19,361 bases of DNA from NCBI GenBank assembly GCA_025201705.1, contig MU617200.1, positions 1 to 19,361 on the forward strand, given 5' to 3'. Position 1 is the first letter of the stretch; the number at the start of each line of letters is the position of its first letter. Source of the DNA: Dissophora ornata (taxonomy: Eukaryota; Mortierellomycota; Mortierellomycetes; Mortierellales; Mortierellaceae). The position numbers and the translations under genes are program-made. The notes beneath the pieces are model-generated. The model made no database searches. It saw only the letters and a list, made by a program, of their open reading frames with translations, and was not told the DNA's origin. Shown in pieces: positions 8,500-19,318 of this stretch.

Positions 8500-9399
8500 T
8501 TGAAGGAGACACATACACATGTCCAAGAGATACATTGCTTGGAGGCAGAAGGGAAGATTGTGCATGTGTGCAAACAGTGTATTTAAATGAACCTTTCGGC
8601 AGTGCACATGCAGACTGGTCATCAATCAAAAAAATACGACATCCGCCATGGAGCAAGCATGTGCGAGCGAAAAAAAACACCACAAGTTCATATGCTCACT
8701 CTACATGTCTCAAGGCAACAAAATGAATAGGGTTTAACAGAAGGGAAGAGAGTGGGCAAAGAAGCAAAGGCCGCTTTCGGCGGTGCAATGTGTAGGAGGG
8801 TCTTGGGCCACCCAGAGCCAGGTCCCCACCCCTGGACGCAATCTGTGGAGCAACCTCTGCACCCTGGATACATATGACTAGGACATTGTATCTCAATGTA
8901 CTTCCAAGCGAAAGTGTTTGGCCATGTCAACATCTGGATTTAAATCAATTATTGTTGCCATGTATCGTATGTGGATGCATATCGCGAACCAGAGCACATG
9001 CCTGTCTGCTCGCTTCGTTGCACAAGACAAAAATACAGTCCCCGGTGATATAATCATTGGGGGTTTTCACTACTTGCACGCGGATTATGGTTACTCACGA
9101 TGCTTCCACAGTAGGTAGAGTTTGCTTGGTGGGCGTAGAGGAGCCTTTGAGTGTGGAGAGATGTTTTTTCTGACGTAGAGAGCATCGAGAGCTGGGGGTG
9201 GTGCACCGTAAGGTAACGAAAGTGAGGGGCGGCGGATAAAAGATTTGTGTTGTGCGTTTTTCCGCTCAATCCAGCGCGCTATCATATGGCCGACTGCTGA
9301 ATGTGGGTGAGGGGGGAAGAAAAGACCGCGGACACTTTGCTCCACACCGTTGTTCGCCTTCTATTGCAACAAAGGTACACCCACACACAGACCTGTGTT

Positions 9400-9670
9400 T
9401 CTGGTCTGCTATCCTCCCTTTCTCTCCTTCCCGCTTCCTCTCTTCCTGTTCTTTGCTGCAGCCATCGGTCTCATTCCTCATCTCCGCCACCCTCGATTCC
9501 TCGACTCTCATTCATTCCTTTTCGACGACAACAGCGACAGTCATTATTTTTCACCTCTCTACACAGGAACCAACTCTAAAATTCCCCCTCTTGCCCCCGT
9601 CTCAACGTCCGCCTTCTTACTGCACACCGCTCCTCATCCATTTCTCACCTTTTATGTCACTACTCTGCCC
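9400..9670 (+). promoter_or_regulatory. Pyrimidine-rich tract, possible promoter or leader of the downstream gene
   Basis: About 270 bp with strong C+T bias on the plus strand (runs such as CCTCCCTTTCTCTCCTTCCC and CCACCCTCGATTCCTC). Such tracts often sit just before transcription starts in filamentous and zygomycete-like fungi. The next plus-strand start codon is about 1 kb away at 10686, so a long leader or a leader intron would be needed. Open frames across it are low-complexity and not judged coding. Confidence 0.3.
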
Positions 9671-10611
9671 GGTTATCAATTTCAAAACCGCTGCCCTTGT
9701 TTGTCTTCCCCACTACGTCTTCTCTTTGTAAATTAATAGGTAATATGAACGGATGGATGGTGGATGTGTGTGTGTGTACATATGCTTCGATCTACTAAAA
9801 TGGAAAAAGCATTCCAGCCTTGCTGTCCTCCCTCCCAGTGTCGCCCCATCATTTTTCTATCTCACAGTCTAATGCAATCAGTGTTGTTTTGCATACGCTA
9901 CATTGGCGTACATCCGCGGGCATGCGTGATTTAACTATGTGTTGTCACGGAACAAAAAGAAAAGAAGCTTCGGAGAGCCATCGGTGTGGCGTTCAGTGGG
10001 ATTTCTACTTCCTCGAATCCGGATGCCATTTTTATTTGCTCGCGTGTTTTTTAAAGTCTTTATATACTCTCTTCCTCATACGCAATAATCTGCTGGCTTT
10101 GGAGTTTGTTTAAGGCTTTATCAATATTTTTTTTTTGTTTGGGATCTGGGCCATGGTTAATGAACCGTGGATCCATATTCAAGCAAACAAAATAATCCAT
10201 TGGGCGCCAAGGGAGTTGGGAAGAGATACTCTGCGATATTAGGTGTGGTTTATATACCTTATTGCAACCGTCATATGACATGTTGTTGTGCGAGGGACTC
10301 TAGACGGAAAAAAAGACGCGTCGCGGCCCCGATCGGGCGATATGTGTTCCACAGATGTTGTTGTGTAAGACATCAAGAACCCTAAGAAGTAAAGGAGTGA
10401 GCCGGACCTACAATATAGCTCTCGTTGGAAAACGTTGTTCCTGGAAGTGTCGATCTGGGCTGGCTCACAATCTAGTTGCTTCCCTGCGCAATTTCTTGTT
10501 TGCATTCGTTGCTCATTCTCCGTTGTGTTCGGAGGAGATTGCGCTCGCCCACAGTGTGTGTTTCCTCACGCCACAATAGATCAACTCACAAACAGTAAAC
10601 TAAACAACGTT

Positions 10612-10689
10612 ATGTACATCTCCATATCCGTAGATTATTCCTCCCTGTCACCTTCGATATCTGGCATTGAAGCACATTTTACGACATGA
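10612..10689 (+). promoter_or_regulatory. Upstream ORF overlapping the start codon of the seven-segment protein gene
   Basis: ATG at 10612 opens a 25-codon frame whose TGA (10687-10689) overlaps the ATG of the main gene (10686-10688) as ATGA. A ribosome that reads the upstream frame would terminate exactly on the main start, which suits termination-reinitiation or strong repression. The peptide is Ser/Ile-rich with no known motif. Confidence 0.45.
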
Positions 10690-13571
10690 GCGAATCAAGC
10701 TCTGCTACAACAACCTCCTCCTCCACTGAAACCATTACATCCACAATACTCACCACGATCAGTGAAACAATCGCAGCAACGCTCACAGCCACAGCCACAG
10801 CAACTGTAACTTCCGCAACAACCCCTGCATCGCCCTCACCTACAACCGCAATTTATGAACCATCAATACCCTACTACAGCGATGAGGACCCCCTCTCAAA
10901 CCCAAATATGCTCTGCGACTGGACACGGACAACGGACAACTGCAGGGATTCGGATTTTACAAAGTACATGCTCCTCGTATCGTCCGCTGCCCATCTCCTG
11001 GTCGTGTTGTACGGAGTCTGGCTGCTAGCGTACAGGAACCGAGGGCTCAATAGCAAGATAATCACAGAGCTGTTCACCAAAGTCGGCACGGGGTTGCAGC
11101 CGAGGCCTGTAAGTATCTCAAAAGTGTTGAACTGAACAACGCAACCATTTATTTTAACAATGGCTAAAGCGTGGATTATTTGGTGCTACGGATAGATGGA
11201 CTGCATGGCGTTCTTTACGACCATGGCTTGTCTCGCCAAGATCGCGTCCAACTTGCTGTTGGTCTTTGGATCCCTACAAACTCCCTTGTGGTTCCGAGTT
11301 TGTGTCGAGCAGTTCTTTTGGTAATACGACCGTACCATGCTTATTCCTAACTTCTTGACGTCTTTGTGCATGTCAATGCTGACCTTATTTCTTGAACTCC
11401 CTTGACTTAGGATTTTCGTCTGTGTCTCATACGTATTCTACTTTGTGGGAATTTTGTACGCCATGCCCGTGACAACTCGCCAGGGCATTTTTGCAGTCTA
11501 TCAACCTGAAGCCATCTACGGCTCCAGGCCCCTTTCACCGATCCACGTGCTTACACCGACGAACGCCCAAAAGAACTTCATGCTTGCCATTGGCGTTGTT
11601 TACCCTACGCTTGTTGCTCTAGTATTTGGCGTCGGTTCCGCAGCATTACATGATCGGGGCTACTTCGAGGCATCGAAGGTGCTGTTGATCTTGCAGTATT
11701 CGAACTGGGTACTGATCCTGTACGCGATGGCGGTGATGTTCTTCTACTACGGGCTCAAGTATACTTTCATCCTTCGAGCTAATATTATCATCGCGGAAGC
11801 AGCTCTCAAAGCACCCAGGGCCGCGTTTGGCATCGGCAATTTGAAATCAAGATCGCCTGCACGGTTCCTGTTTATCCAGTTACAGATTACTGGCTTCGGT
11901 GGATGTGTCATTAGTGCCCTAGCAGGACTGCTGTGCTTCTCGTGGGTGGCATTCAGAAACGATATCCTGAGCATGAAGAGCGACAAGTTGTCGCATGCAA
12001 TGGGTGTGATCTGGACTTGCACGATCGCACTGGCGTTCTTTGTAGTTCACACCTTGATTGCTATCCAGTCGATTCGTAGCCGAAGGAGAGGATTGCACGA
12101 CCCCTCTACCACAACGACTGAGTCACATTCGAGCGGAAAAAAGAGCACCAAGCACAGACTGTCAAAATCCGGTCAGCAGTTCAATAATCATGGATCGGAT
12201 GTAGAAGCGGGATTGACGCAGCATAGTTCGGGTGATATAAGCTTTGTGGGCTCTGAAAAGGCGTCAATAGAGCGGCCTCATCGATATGAGGATCCAAGGT
12301 CTGCGGTGGTGATGCACTCTGAAGACTTGGGTCAGGAAGTCAAGCATTCCAGTAATTCTTGGACGCCTGCCAGTCCAACTGCACCTTCTCGACCTTCGAC
12401 ATCCCAGATCAACAGCAGCGTGGTTCCCACCAACAATGGTCATAGAAATATTCGAGATTCAGTCTTTGGAGGACGCACCCCGAGAGAAGAAGGGCCGCCC
12501 GCATCACCACCACCGAATGGAAGTGAGCGCTCATCATTCCCGTTATTGGCCCTGAGCTCTACATCCAGGACCAGTATGCAAAGACAACCCCGGCCTTCGA
12601 CAAGTTCTGCAACCCAAACAAACCCGACTAGCTCCTTGAAGTCCCTGCAAGGATCACCGAAACATGGAACGTCGTCGAATGAATCTCAAAATACCATGGC
12701 ACTTCCTCTTTCTCCGACGAGCCCCGTCATGAGCCCTACAGCGAGCATGGATGAAAATCGGCACTTGACATTACAGCAGCGGACGCAACAGCAATTGTTG
12801 CAGTTGCAGATACAGCAGCCGACCTATGATTCTCTGGTCTCCTCTCAAAGGACGCAGATCAAGGCAGGTGCCTCCCAGGCCATCCCAGAGAGCCCAACTC
12901 GAACTACAGGAGATGCTCGTGGCGATTTGCTGCATGACTATATCCGCAGCAGCGACCAAGCCCCTTCATCACCGCCACAATCGCCGCATAGGACAAAGTC
13001 CAGTGCTTCAGGATCATCTTCTCGTATCCAGCGCCCGCCTCCCATCGCACCCTTGCCCACCATGCCTTTGCCGCCCTCGACTCCACCACAACCCTACCAG
13101 CAGGCGCAATACGGCGGCGGCTTGCCACGCACATCAACGTCTTCTGTACGGTCCCATCAGAAGCGCTCGTTGGAATTGAATATTCCTGCAGATAAACAGA
13201 TCCAACAGCAGCATCATCTGCACCAGGTCGCCTTCAAAGGCCTTTCTCCTCCACCGAGGTCTATGACTCAAAACACTGCTATTCCTACAAGCCCTACACG
13301 CCGGACGGACGGCACCATGATGTCAGTGTCTCCACCAACCTCACCAACAGCGTCCCGTGGACCCGGAGGTGGTTACCAGAGCCAGAGGATTGAGCCGCCT
13401 GCAGCTGTATTTACTCTAACACCACAGCCGTCGCCGCTTGCGCAACCACAGTTTTCGAGGAGCAAAAACAGTGCAATCCATCAGCAGCAGCAGGCAGAGG
13501 TGGCTGATGATGTCGCAAGCGCTGACTCTGCAGGCGATGATGCTTGGCCTATGCCACCTACATTCAAGTGA
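10686..13571 (+). CDS. Seven-transmembrane protein with long disordered cytosolic tail
   Basis: Three exons: 10686-11108, 11196-11320 and 11411-13571. The introns are 87 nt (GTAAGT...ATAG) and 90 nt (GTAATA...TTAG), with phases 0 and 2 that join cleanly. The 902-residue product begins with about 60 Ser/Thr-rich residues, likely extracellular and O-glycosylated. Seven hydrophobic segments follow at roughly residues 94-116, 145-166, 172-200, 239-262, 279-304, 335-362 and 379-404, then a basic RSRRRG stop-transfer motif. The remaining 500 residues are Ser/Pro/Gln-rich, with SPTSP-type repeats, a proline-rich block (PPPIAPLPTMPLPPSTPPQP) and QQQ runs, so probably disordered and phosphorylated. 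The topology resembles a G-protein-coupled receptor, but I see no DRY or NPxxY motif and cannot name the family. AATAAA at 13619 is a likely polyadenylation signal. Confidence 0.85.
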
Positions 13572-13618
13572 TAAGATGTGTCATAAAGCAGAGCTGCCTC
13601 CCCATGTATTTATCTCCT

Positions 13619-13624
13619 AATAAA
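13619..13624 (+). terminator. Polyadenylation signal AATAAA
   Basis: A canonical AATAAA lies 48 bp after the stop codon of the seven-segment protein gene, on the same strand, with a TG-rich stretch downstream. This position fits eukaryotic 3' end formation. Confidence 0.55.
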
Positions 13625-13816
13625 TCGCATACAACATAAAGTGGCTGTGCCTGGTGCCTTTGGTCGAGATACCTTGGTTAGTTCCGAATCCTAACCCATC
13701 TGGAAAAGCCAATTAATCTTTCACGCGTCGCATTGGGTCTATTTTTTTTTTTTTATCTCCGCAGTTCTCTCTCTTATCTCACCCTAGCTCTCACCTCCTA
13801 CTTTCGCTCATTGGTC

Positions 13817-15100
13817 ATGTTCATCGCCAATCCACTCGACCTGCCAGAGACCAGGGAAGCCCTCGGCCAGTTCCTGGAGTACAGTGGCCTCATCCCGATG
13901 TACCCGGGTCTGCAAGGCATGGCGAGCCGCCTTCTTGCCGTTTGTCAGGTGTAGGCTAAAATCAAGGCGTGGACATGGTCCGCCGCACATGAGTGTGGAT
14001 ACTTTAAAGAACCATTGCCATTTTGTCAGGCCTATTTTCTACTCTCTCGGAGTATTAGAGCCGCAAGTGGCCGTACAGTTCCCTAACTTGCGTATGATGT
14101 GCGCACAATGGGACCAAAGTCTGACTACTGCTATCGTTATACAGCCACATTTCACGCACCGCATGCTGGCAAAGGCAAGTAGCAGCGAAGGAAGTTGAGA
14201 GACTCGATCGATATGGAGTTTTGCCTCTGAGCTAACGGATCTGGCGGACCAAAGTCTAAAGTCTTCATTAATGAATGTTATCGGCGCCAACCACTCTTGG
14301 AGGGTATGCGAGCGTCTCGAGACCTATAAATTAGACTGCGATCTCGTCGCGATGGTCAATGAGCCGAGACTGTCGCTGAAAGAACAATTGGAGTTCATTG
14401 TGTAGTGTCATCAGCTGAGACGACTACACGGGGCTCCATCCACGTTCGAAGGAGGTACATCCGTGGTAGAGCGATTCATGCAGTATATTGCAGAAAGCAT
14501 CTGGTTGGAGCTTGAGAGTCTGTAAGCGACAGAGCCAAGGGCATCAGATGCACAACTGAGACGGACCATTGGCGGAATGAAGAGAGTCGTGGAGCTGTCC
14601 GTTGACATTGCAGCATTTAGTGTGGATAACTCGGCTCTTCGTCCTCATTTCCCTTGGCCTATCGCGTTGTCTATTCGAAATTCTACCAACGTATCCAAGA
14701 TGATTCCGGAAATACTGGCGCCCTGTCCCCATTTAGAATACCTCGCTCGCTGACGGAGTTCCGATCCGGGATATTCTTGTTGGTCAGCCCTAGATATGCG
14801 ACAAGCCGTTGAAACATCTGACCCTCTGTTTTATGGCGATGATCGGTGGATCGTTGGAAGAGCGGCAGCAAGACCAATATGGCGTTTTCGAGATGTTTTC
14901 GGGGCACAAGAATTTGGAATCATTGAATACAAGAGATTAACTCAGCCTGCAAGTTCATGGATTCGATTGATTTTCGACTGGAAGTGGGTTTGGCACAATT
15001 GGGACACCGAGGCGACTTCGCAGCCTGATATTTCGCGCGCGACAAAGCTGAAGTCATCTAGTCTCAAATACCGATGCCTGTGTGGGACGTGATGTCATGA
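13817..15100 (+). pseudogene. Decayed F-box/leucine-rich-repeat gene
   Basis: The start ANPLDLPETREALGQFLEY aligns with INPLDLPEIRDIIATFL of the intact gene at 15407. After a frameshift the next words are CTRVCKAWRAAFLP, NHCHFVRP and QFPNL, matching CTRVCRAWHASFLP, HHCHFVKC and TFPNL downstream. Later, SALRPHFPW, EILAPCPHLEYL and KNLESL match SALQRHFPW, EILASCPQLESL and KRLRSL. The order is collinear through to about 15060. Stops at 13952 and 14401 and several frame changes break it. It is therefore a tandem paralogue that has lost coding capacity. The intact family recruits substrates to SCF ubiquitin ligases. The 3' border is approximate. Confidence 0.78.
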
Positions 15101-15406
15101 TGAAATGACCAGAAGGGAGCTGGTGGCAACGCTTAAAGCGACCAAAATCAAACCATGATCAATGTACTATAGTTGCAGATAAAGCGCGGACTATGGCAGG
15201 AAAGCGTAACTGACGAGACGTAAACTTTCCTACATTATCGTATAAAGCAACCTTTGACAATCTCAGCGAAGGTGCCTGGCGCACGGACCGACGCGTCCAT
15301 TCGTCACGTGCAGCACACAGTCCTGATGCATCGAGATGCGCGCGAGTCCTTCATTCCTTCATACATATTCTCCATGAACAAAGCCATGCTGCAGCTCCAG
15401 CCCTCC

Positions 15407-16837
15407 ATGTCCGCCGCCATCAATCCACTTGATCTGCCCGAGATCAGAGATATCATTGCTACATTCCTTCGGAAACGTGATTTGGCCCAGTGCACGCGTG
15501 TTTGCAGGGCTTGGCACGCCTCCTTTCTGCCCGTCCTCTGGTCGTCCCTGGACTTCGATTCCCTGACTAAGCCGTCATGCGTGGATCCAAAGATATTAGA
15601 ACATCATTGCCACTTCGTCAAGTGCCTTGCTTACAGTCGTTGGATATTTCGCCATGGCACAGGTGTGACGTTCCCCAACCTCCAGACTCTTCATATCACC
15701 AACATCAATTTTCATCTGACGACTTTAATCGCTCAACATCCGCAAATTACTCGCCTGACATTGGAGGCCGCGATACATCAGAGCATCCGCCGCCCATTTT
15801 GGAAGACGGCTGTTGTTTCGTTGCAAAGCCTGACAGACCTCTATCTGTTCGGCGGTAAAATCGACAAGTCTGAATGCCCAGATTTTTGGAAGCTCTGCAG
15901 CCGTCTCGAGTCTTTAAAGTTGATTAATACGTTAATCTTACAAGAACCCTCGGACACGTCCCTGATTTTTGCAAACATGAAGAACCTGAAGATGTCACTG
16001 GTGATAGGATTGTCTCACGACTGTCAGTTGGATATCTTGGTTCGAATGCCCCGTTTGACACAGCTCAATTGGATATCCTTGGCCTTCAGCGGTAATGACG
16101 CAGCGATGGACCAATTTGTGCAGCTTGTGGTCAAAGGTGCCTGGCCTGAGCTCCAAGGGCTGCAATTCGGCATTTCGATGGTGTCGGAGGTGGCGCTAGC
16201 GACTATTTTGAACAGTACACCGCGGATTACAATGCTAAGCGTGCCGAAAGTCGCATTTAGCACGCTCCCTCAATCAGCTCTTCAACGCCATTTCCCCTGG
16301 CTCAAGACACTAGAGTTCTCGACACTCACTACCTCAACAAGTGGATTTGTAGCAGAAATCCTGGCCTCTTGCCCGCAGTTGGAGAGTCTTATGACGAACA
16401 GTGTCATGAGGGTCATGGCTCAGGATATTATCGACGGTCGTGTCTGGGCTTGTCAAAATTCACTAAGGGTCCTGCGTCTTTTCTTCCTTATGTCAGATGA
16501 ACCCACAATGGCCGCGCGGCAGCAAGAAGGTATTCTCGCAAGGCTATCAGAATGCAAAAGGTTGAGGTCATTAGATGTGGGCAAAAGCGACGGACTGTAC
16601 ACTGAGCATTCGCTCGACTTCCGATTGGAGAAAGGGCTGGGGCAACTGGCGAAGTTGAGCATGCTTGAAGATATTGCATTTGCCGGTACAGTCCAGAGAA
16701 TGAATCGAGAGGAAGTTGAGTGGATGATTCAGAGCTGGAAAGGTCTTGCTTCAGTAAAAGGAATGTTAAACGAGGACAGGAGTGAAATGATGGATTTGCA
16801 GATGATGTTCCATGTTGTCGGTATCACAACATCTTGA
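15407..16837 (+). CDS. F-box and leucine-rich-repeat protein
   Basis: Single exon, 476 residues from the ATG at 15407. An N-terminal F-box reads INPLDLPEIRDIIATFL, then CTRVCRAWHASFLPVLW (about residues 5-45). Leucine-rich segments follow without a strict repeat (FPNLQTLHI, LTRLTLEA-like, LESLKLINTLIL, HFPWLKTLEF, CPQLESL, KRLRSLDV). F-box proteins bind Skp1 through the first domain and capture substrates through the LRR part in SCF E3 ligases. The substrate is unknown. In-frame ATGs at 15326, 15374 and 15386 would add up to 27 residues. I chose 15407 because the decayed paralogue upstream begins at the equivalent point. The stop is TGA at 16835. Such genes are often expanded in Mortierella-like fungi. 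Confidence 0.87.
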   Translation: MSAAINPLDLPEIRDIIATFLRKRDLAQCTRVCRAWHASFLPVLWSSLDFDSLTKPSCVDPKILEHHCHFVKCLAYSRWIFRHGTGVTFPNLQTLHITNINFHLTTLIAQHPQITRLTLEAAIHQSIRRPFWKTAVVSLQSLTDLYLFGGKIDKSECPDFWKLCSRLESLKLINTLILQEPSDTSLIFANMKNLKMSLVIGLSHDCQLDILVRMPRLTQLNWISLAFSGNDAAMDQFVQLVVKGAWPELQGLQFGISMVSEVALATILNSTPRITMLSVPKVAFSTLPQSALQRHFPWLKTLEFSTLTTSTSGFVAEILASCPQLESLMTNSVMRVMAQDIIDGRVWACQNSLRVLRLFFLMSDEPTMAARQQEGILARLSECKRLRSLDVGKSDGLYTEHSLDFRLEKGLGQLAKLSMLEDIAFAGTVQRMNREEVEWMIQSWKGLASVKGMLNEDRSEMMDLQMMFHVVGITTS

Positions 16838-17356
16838 GTCGATTTTGCCCTTCCTTAGTTTCCTAGACAGTCGCTTAAATCGATAGCAACAAGCGGACCT
16901 AATGCTTCAATACACAGAGATCTTGTTCTTGCTTTTTATGTTCTGTCACAGGCATTTAATTTTGTTACAAGTAACAACTTGAGGGTGCGAGTTTCCCATG
17001 ATCAATTTCAACAGACAGGTGAAGATATTGGACCACGCATCGAGTGTGCTGTTGTCCGGTATACAAGGATGACTCCTCGGTCTAGAAGGCCGGGGTATGG
17101 AGCTGCAGATTATCTTGGAGCGAGAGGCGCTTGGAAGGACAACATCCAATGAACTTCAGTTCCTGAATGTGGTGCTTGTAGCGTCGAAGAGCTGGGCCAC
17201 GCGGAGAGGTGCAGGTATCAAGAATGAGGATATGTGAATGCTTAGACAAAAGGAGCAAAAGTAATAGTTGAAGATCGTCTTCATATGTTTTAATCAAAGT
17301 GCTCCACACAAAAAAATAACCTCTTCATGTGTCTTGTAGTGGTGGTTGTTATGTCT
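16838..17356. other. Spacer between convergent genes
   Basis: No gene is recognised. It must hold the 3' UTRs of the F-box gene (plus strand) and of HBS1 (minus strand). A near-palindromic TTGTTACAAGTAACAA lies near 16962-16977. Open frames in it have no recognisable motif. Confidence 0.55.
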
Positions 17357-19318
17357 CTATGATCCAAAGCTTAGAATCTTGGTGACAATACCAGCAGCTA
17401 CTGTCTCGCCGCCCTTCCTCAGCATGACGCGACCGAGCTCCTTCGAATCCTGGTAGGTTTCCAAGGGAATTGCCCGTCCGCTCAACTTGATTTCAACCAT
17501 CGCCGTCGTATTCTTGCCTATGTGCCTAGGGTTTTTCTTCACAATCTCGCCTGTGCCCTTGTCAATCGTCGCCACCAACTTTGAGACCGTGCCTGGCTCA
17601 TTGTGACTCTGGTGGTGCATAATAATCTGATAGAGGATTATAGAAAGGATGTAGTCGTTAGCACATCAAGAAAAAGAACAAAGGAAGAGAAACGAAAATG
17701 TCGGAAGAGTCAAACTTACGGGGAATCCGACGGTGATCGGGATCTTGACGTCAAAGACCACGATCTGCGCTGAGAAGTGCGTCGTTACCGGAATAGGCGC
17801 ATCTCTTGCACATAATACCGATCCGTTGCTAACTTGCAGTATATCGATACCAGAGAGCGTCAACAGTACAGAGTCACCAGCTGCCGCCCACCTTGTAGGC
17901 TCATCGTTCACCTCCATCGCCTTGACGACCGCCATCTCCGATCCTGGCATGACCATGATTGCCTCTCCGACTTGTATATGGCCTGCCTCCAATCGTCCTG
18001 AAACAGAGATACCGCCAGTGCCCTTGAACACATCTGTGACTGACATCCTGAAAGGCTTCTCGACTGCTCGTGGAGGCGCATCCAACTTGTCGATTGTCTC
18101 GATCAGTGTTGGGCCCTTGTACCAAGCAAAACTCTCCATCACATTTGCCACAGCATCCCCCAAAGGCGCATCGCTTACAGCAGATCCATTACAGATCTTT
18201 CCTGGTGTCGATCTCTTGACCAGATTCTCGCCCGTGAAACCGGAGCAAGGCACGAAGATCAAGTTGGACTTTTTGAAACTCGCATCCTTGACCAAGAACT
18301 GTTCCAGCTTCTGCACAATTTCTTCAAACCGTGCTTGAGACCAAGCCACCGCATCCAATTTGTTGACTGCCACAACCAACTGCTGAACTCCCAAACTTCT
18401 TGCCAACAACGCATGCTCCTTTGTCTGTCCGTTTGCTTCAAATCCTGATTCAAATTCTCCTGTTGTGGCATCAACGACCAAGATGGCCACATCGGCTTGT
18501 GCGGTGCCCGAGATCATGTTAGGGATGAAGTCGCGGTGTCCAGGGGCATCTAACAAGGTGAAGCGACGGTGGACTGTTTCGAATTTGGTGACTCCAACAT
18601 CCATGGTGATTCCACGAGCTCGCTCCTCCCCAGTCTCGTCCAAGACCCATGCAAATGCAAAAGACGCCTTGCCGATCTTTTGAGCGTCACGCTCGTGTTT
18701 GCGGATCGTCTTTTCGTTGACTTCGCCCTGAAGGTATAGTAAATGTCCCATCAACGTACTCTTTCCAGCATCCACATGTCCTGTAGAACGAAGTCGCAAA
18801 AGACCCCCCCGCCATAGTAAAAAAAGGACAGTTTGTTTAGTTAACGATAGTCAACTCGAGAATAAAAAATCCCGTTCCTGTAATTTCCTTACCGATAACA
18901 ACCAAGTTCAGAGACTCCTTCTCAGCCATACGCTTTTGGTACTCTGACACCACATCGATCTTCTTTCCCAGTTTCGTCGATGCCTTTGTTGGAGTCGAGA
19001 TACCAGACGCCGGTGCGGAACCCATAGGTGAGGACATGCCTGATCGATCTGATGATGCTCCTCTCATCATAGGTGTGCCAGCTGTTGATAAGGATGATGT
19101 AGTCACGATCTTAGGCACTGATGCTACGGATGCCTTTGCTGCTGCTGTTCCTGCTGTTGAAGGGGTTGAAGCCGCGGTAGGTTTTGCAGACATTCCAAAG
19201 TTCATAGCGGACATGTCGAATCGCAGCTGGCCTTCAGGGATATCGTCGTCATCTTCCAAAAATTCTACAATGTCGTCATCGTTATGTGGGGGCGCTGCTG
19301 CTGATGGTTTGGGGGTCG
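17357..19318 (-). CDS. HBS1: HBS1 ribosome-rescue GTPase, 5' end outside window
   Basis: Three exons are visible: 19318-18893, 18780-17720 and 17626-17357. The introns are 112 nt (GTAAGG...ACAG) and 93 nt (GTAAGT...TCAG). The first visible exon starts after an acceptor (TTTAATAG), so earlier coding sequence lies beyond the window. That exon has an acidic patch and DIPEGQLRFDM, then a Ser/Thr/Ala linker. The GTPase follows: GHVDAGKST (P loop), RGITMD (switch I), DAPGH (G3) and NKLD (G4), with FAWVLDETGEERARG. Two beta-barrel domains then run to ELGRVMLRKGGETVAAGIVT near the C-terminus. GHVDAGKSTLMGHLLYLQG and the acidic linker fit Hbs1 rather than EF-1alpha or eRF3. With Dom34/Pelota, Hbs1 splits stalled ribosomes in no-go and non-stop mRNA decay in the cytosol. 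Confidence 0.93.

Larger units (their letters stand above)
8050..10611. other. Long intergenic region between divergent genes
   Basis: No open frame in this 2.5 kb has a recognisable domain or coding look. It holds the (AGCAACG)4 and (AG)14 tandem repeats, a long pyrimidine-rich stretch on the plus strand and AT-rich patches. It must contain the promoter of the plus-strand gene at 10686 and that of the minus-strand gene starting near 8049. A non-coding RNA or leader exons cannot be excluded by eye. Confidence 0.55.

Noticed and set aside
9252..9731. Plus-strand open frame of 159 codons in the pyrimidine-rich tract
   Set aside because: Low-complexity Ser/Pro/Leu translation explained by C+T bias, and all three plus frames are similarly open.
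11109..11410. A single 302-nt intron in the seven-segment gene
   Set aside because: The phases would not match. An internal exon at 11196-11320 with good splice sites restores the frame and supplies a membrane segment.
17733..18338. Plus-strand open frame of 201 codons
   Set aside because: Antisense shadow of the HBS1 GTPase exon.
17357..19318. Assignment as EF-1alpha or eRF3
   Set aside because: The acidic, Ser/Thr-rich N-terminal linker, DAGKSTLMGHLLYLQG and WVLDETGEER fit Hbs1. EF-1alpha lacks such an N-terminus, and eRF3 differs in the P-loop and switch I context.
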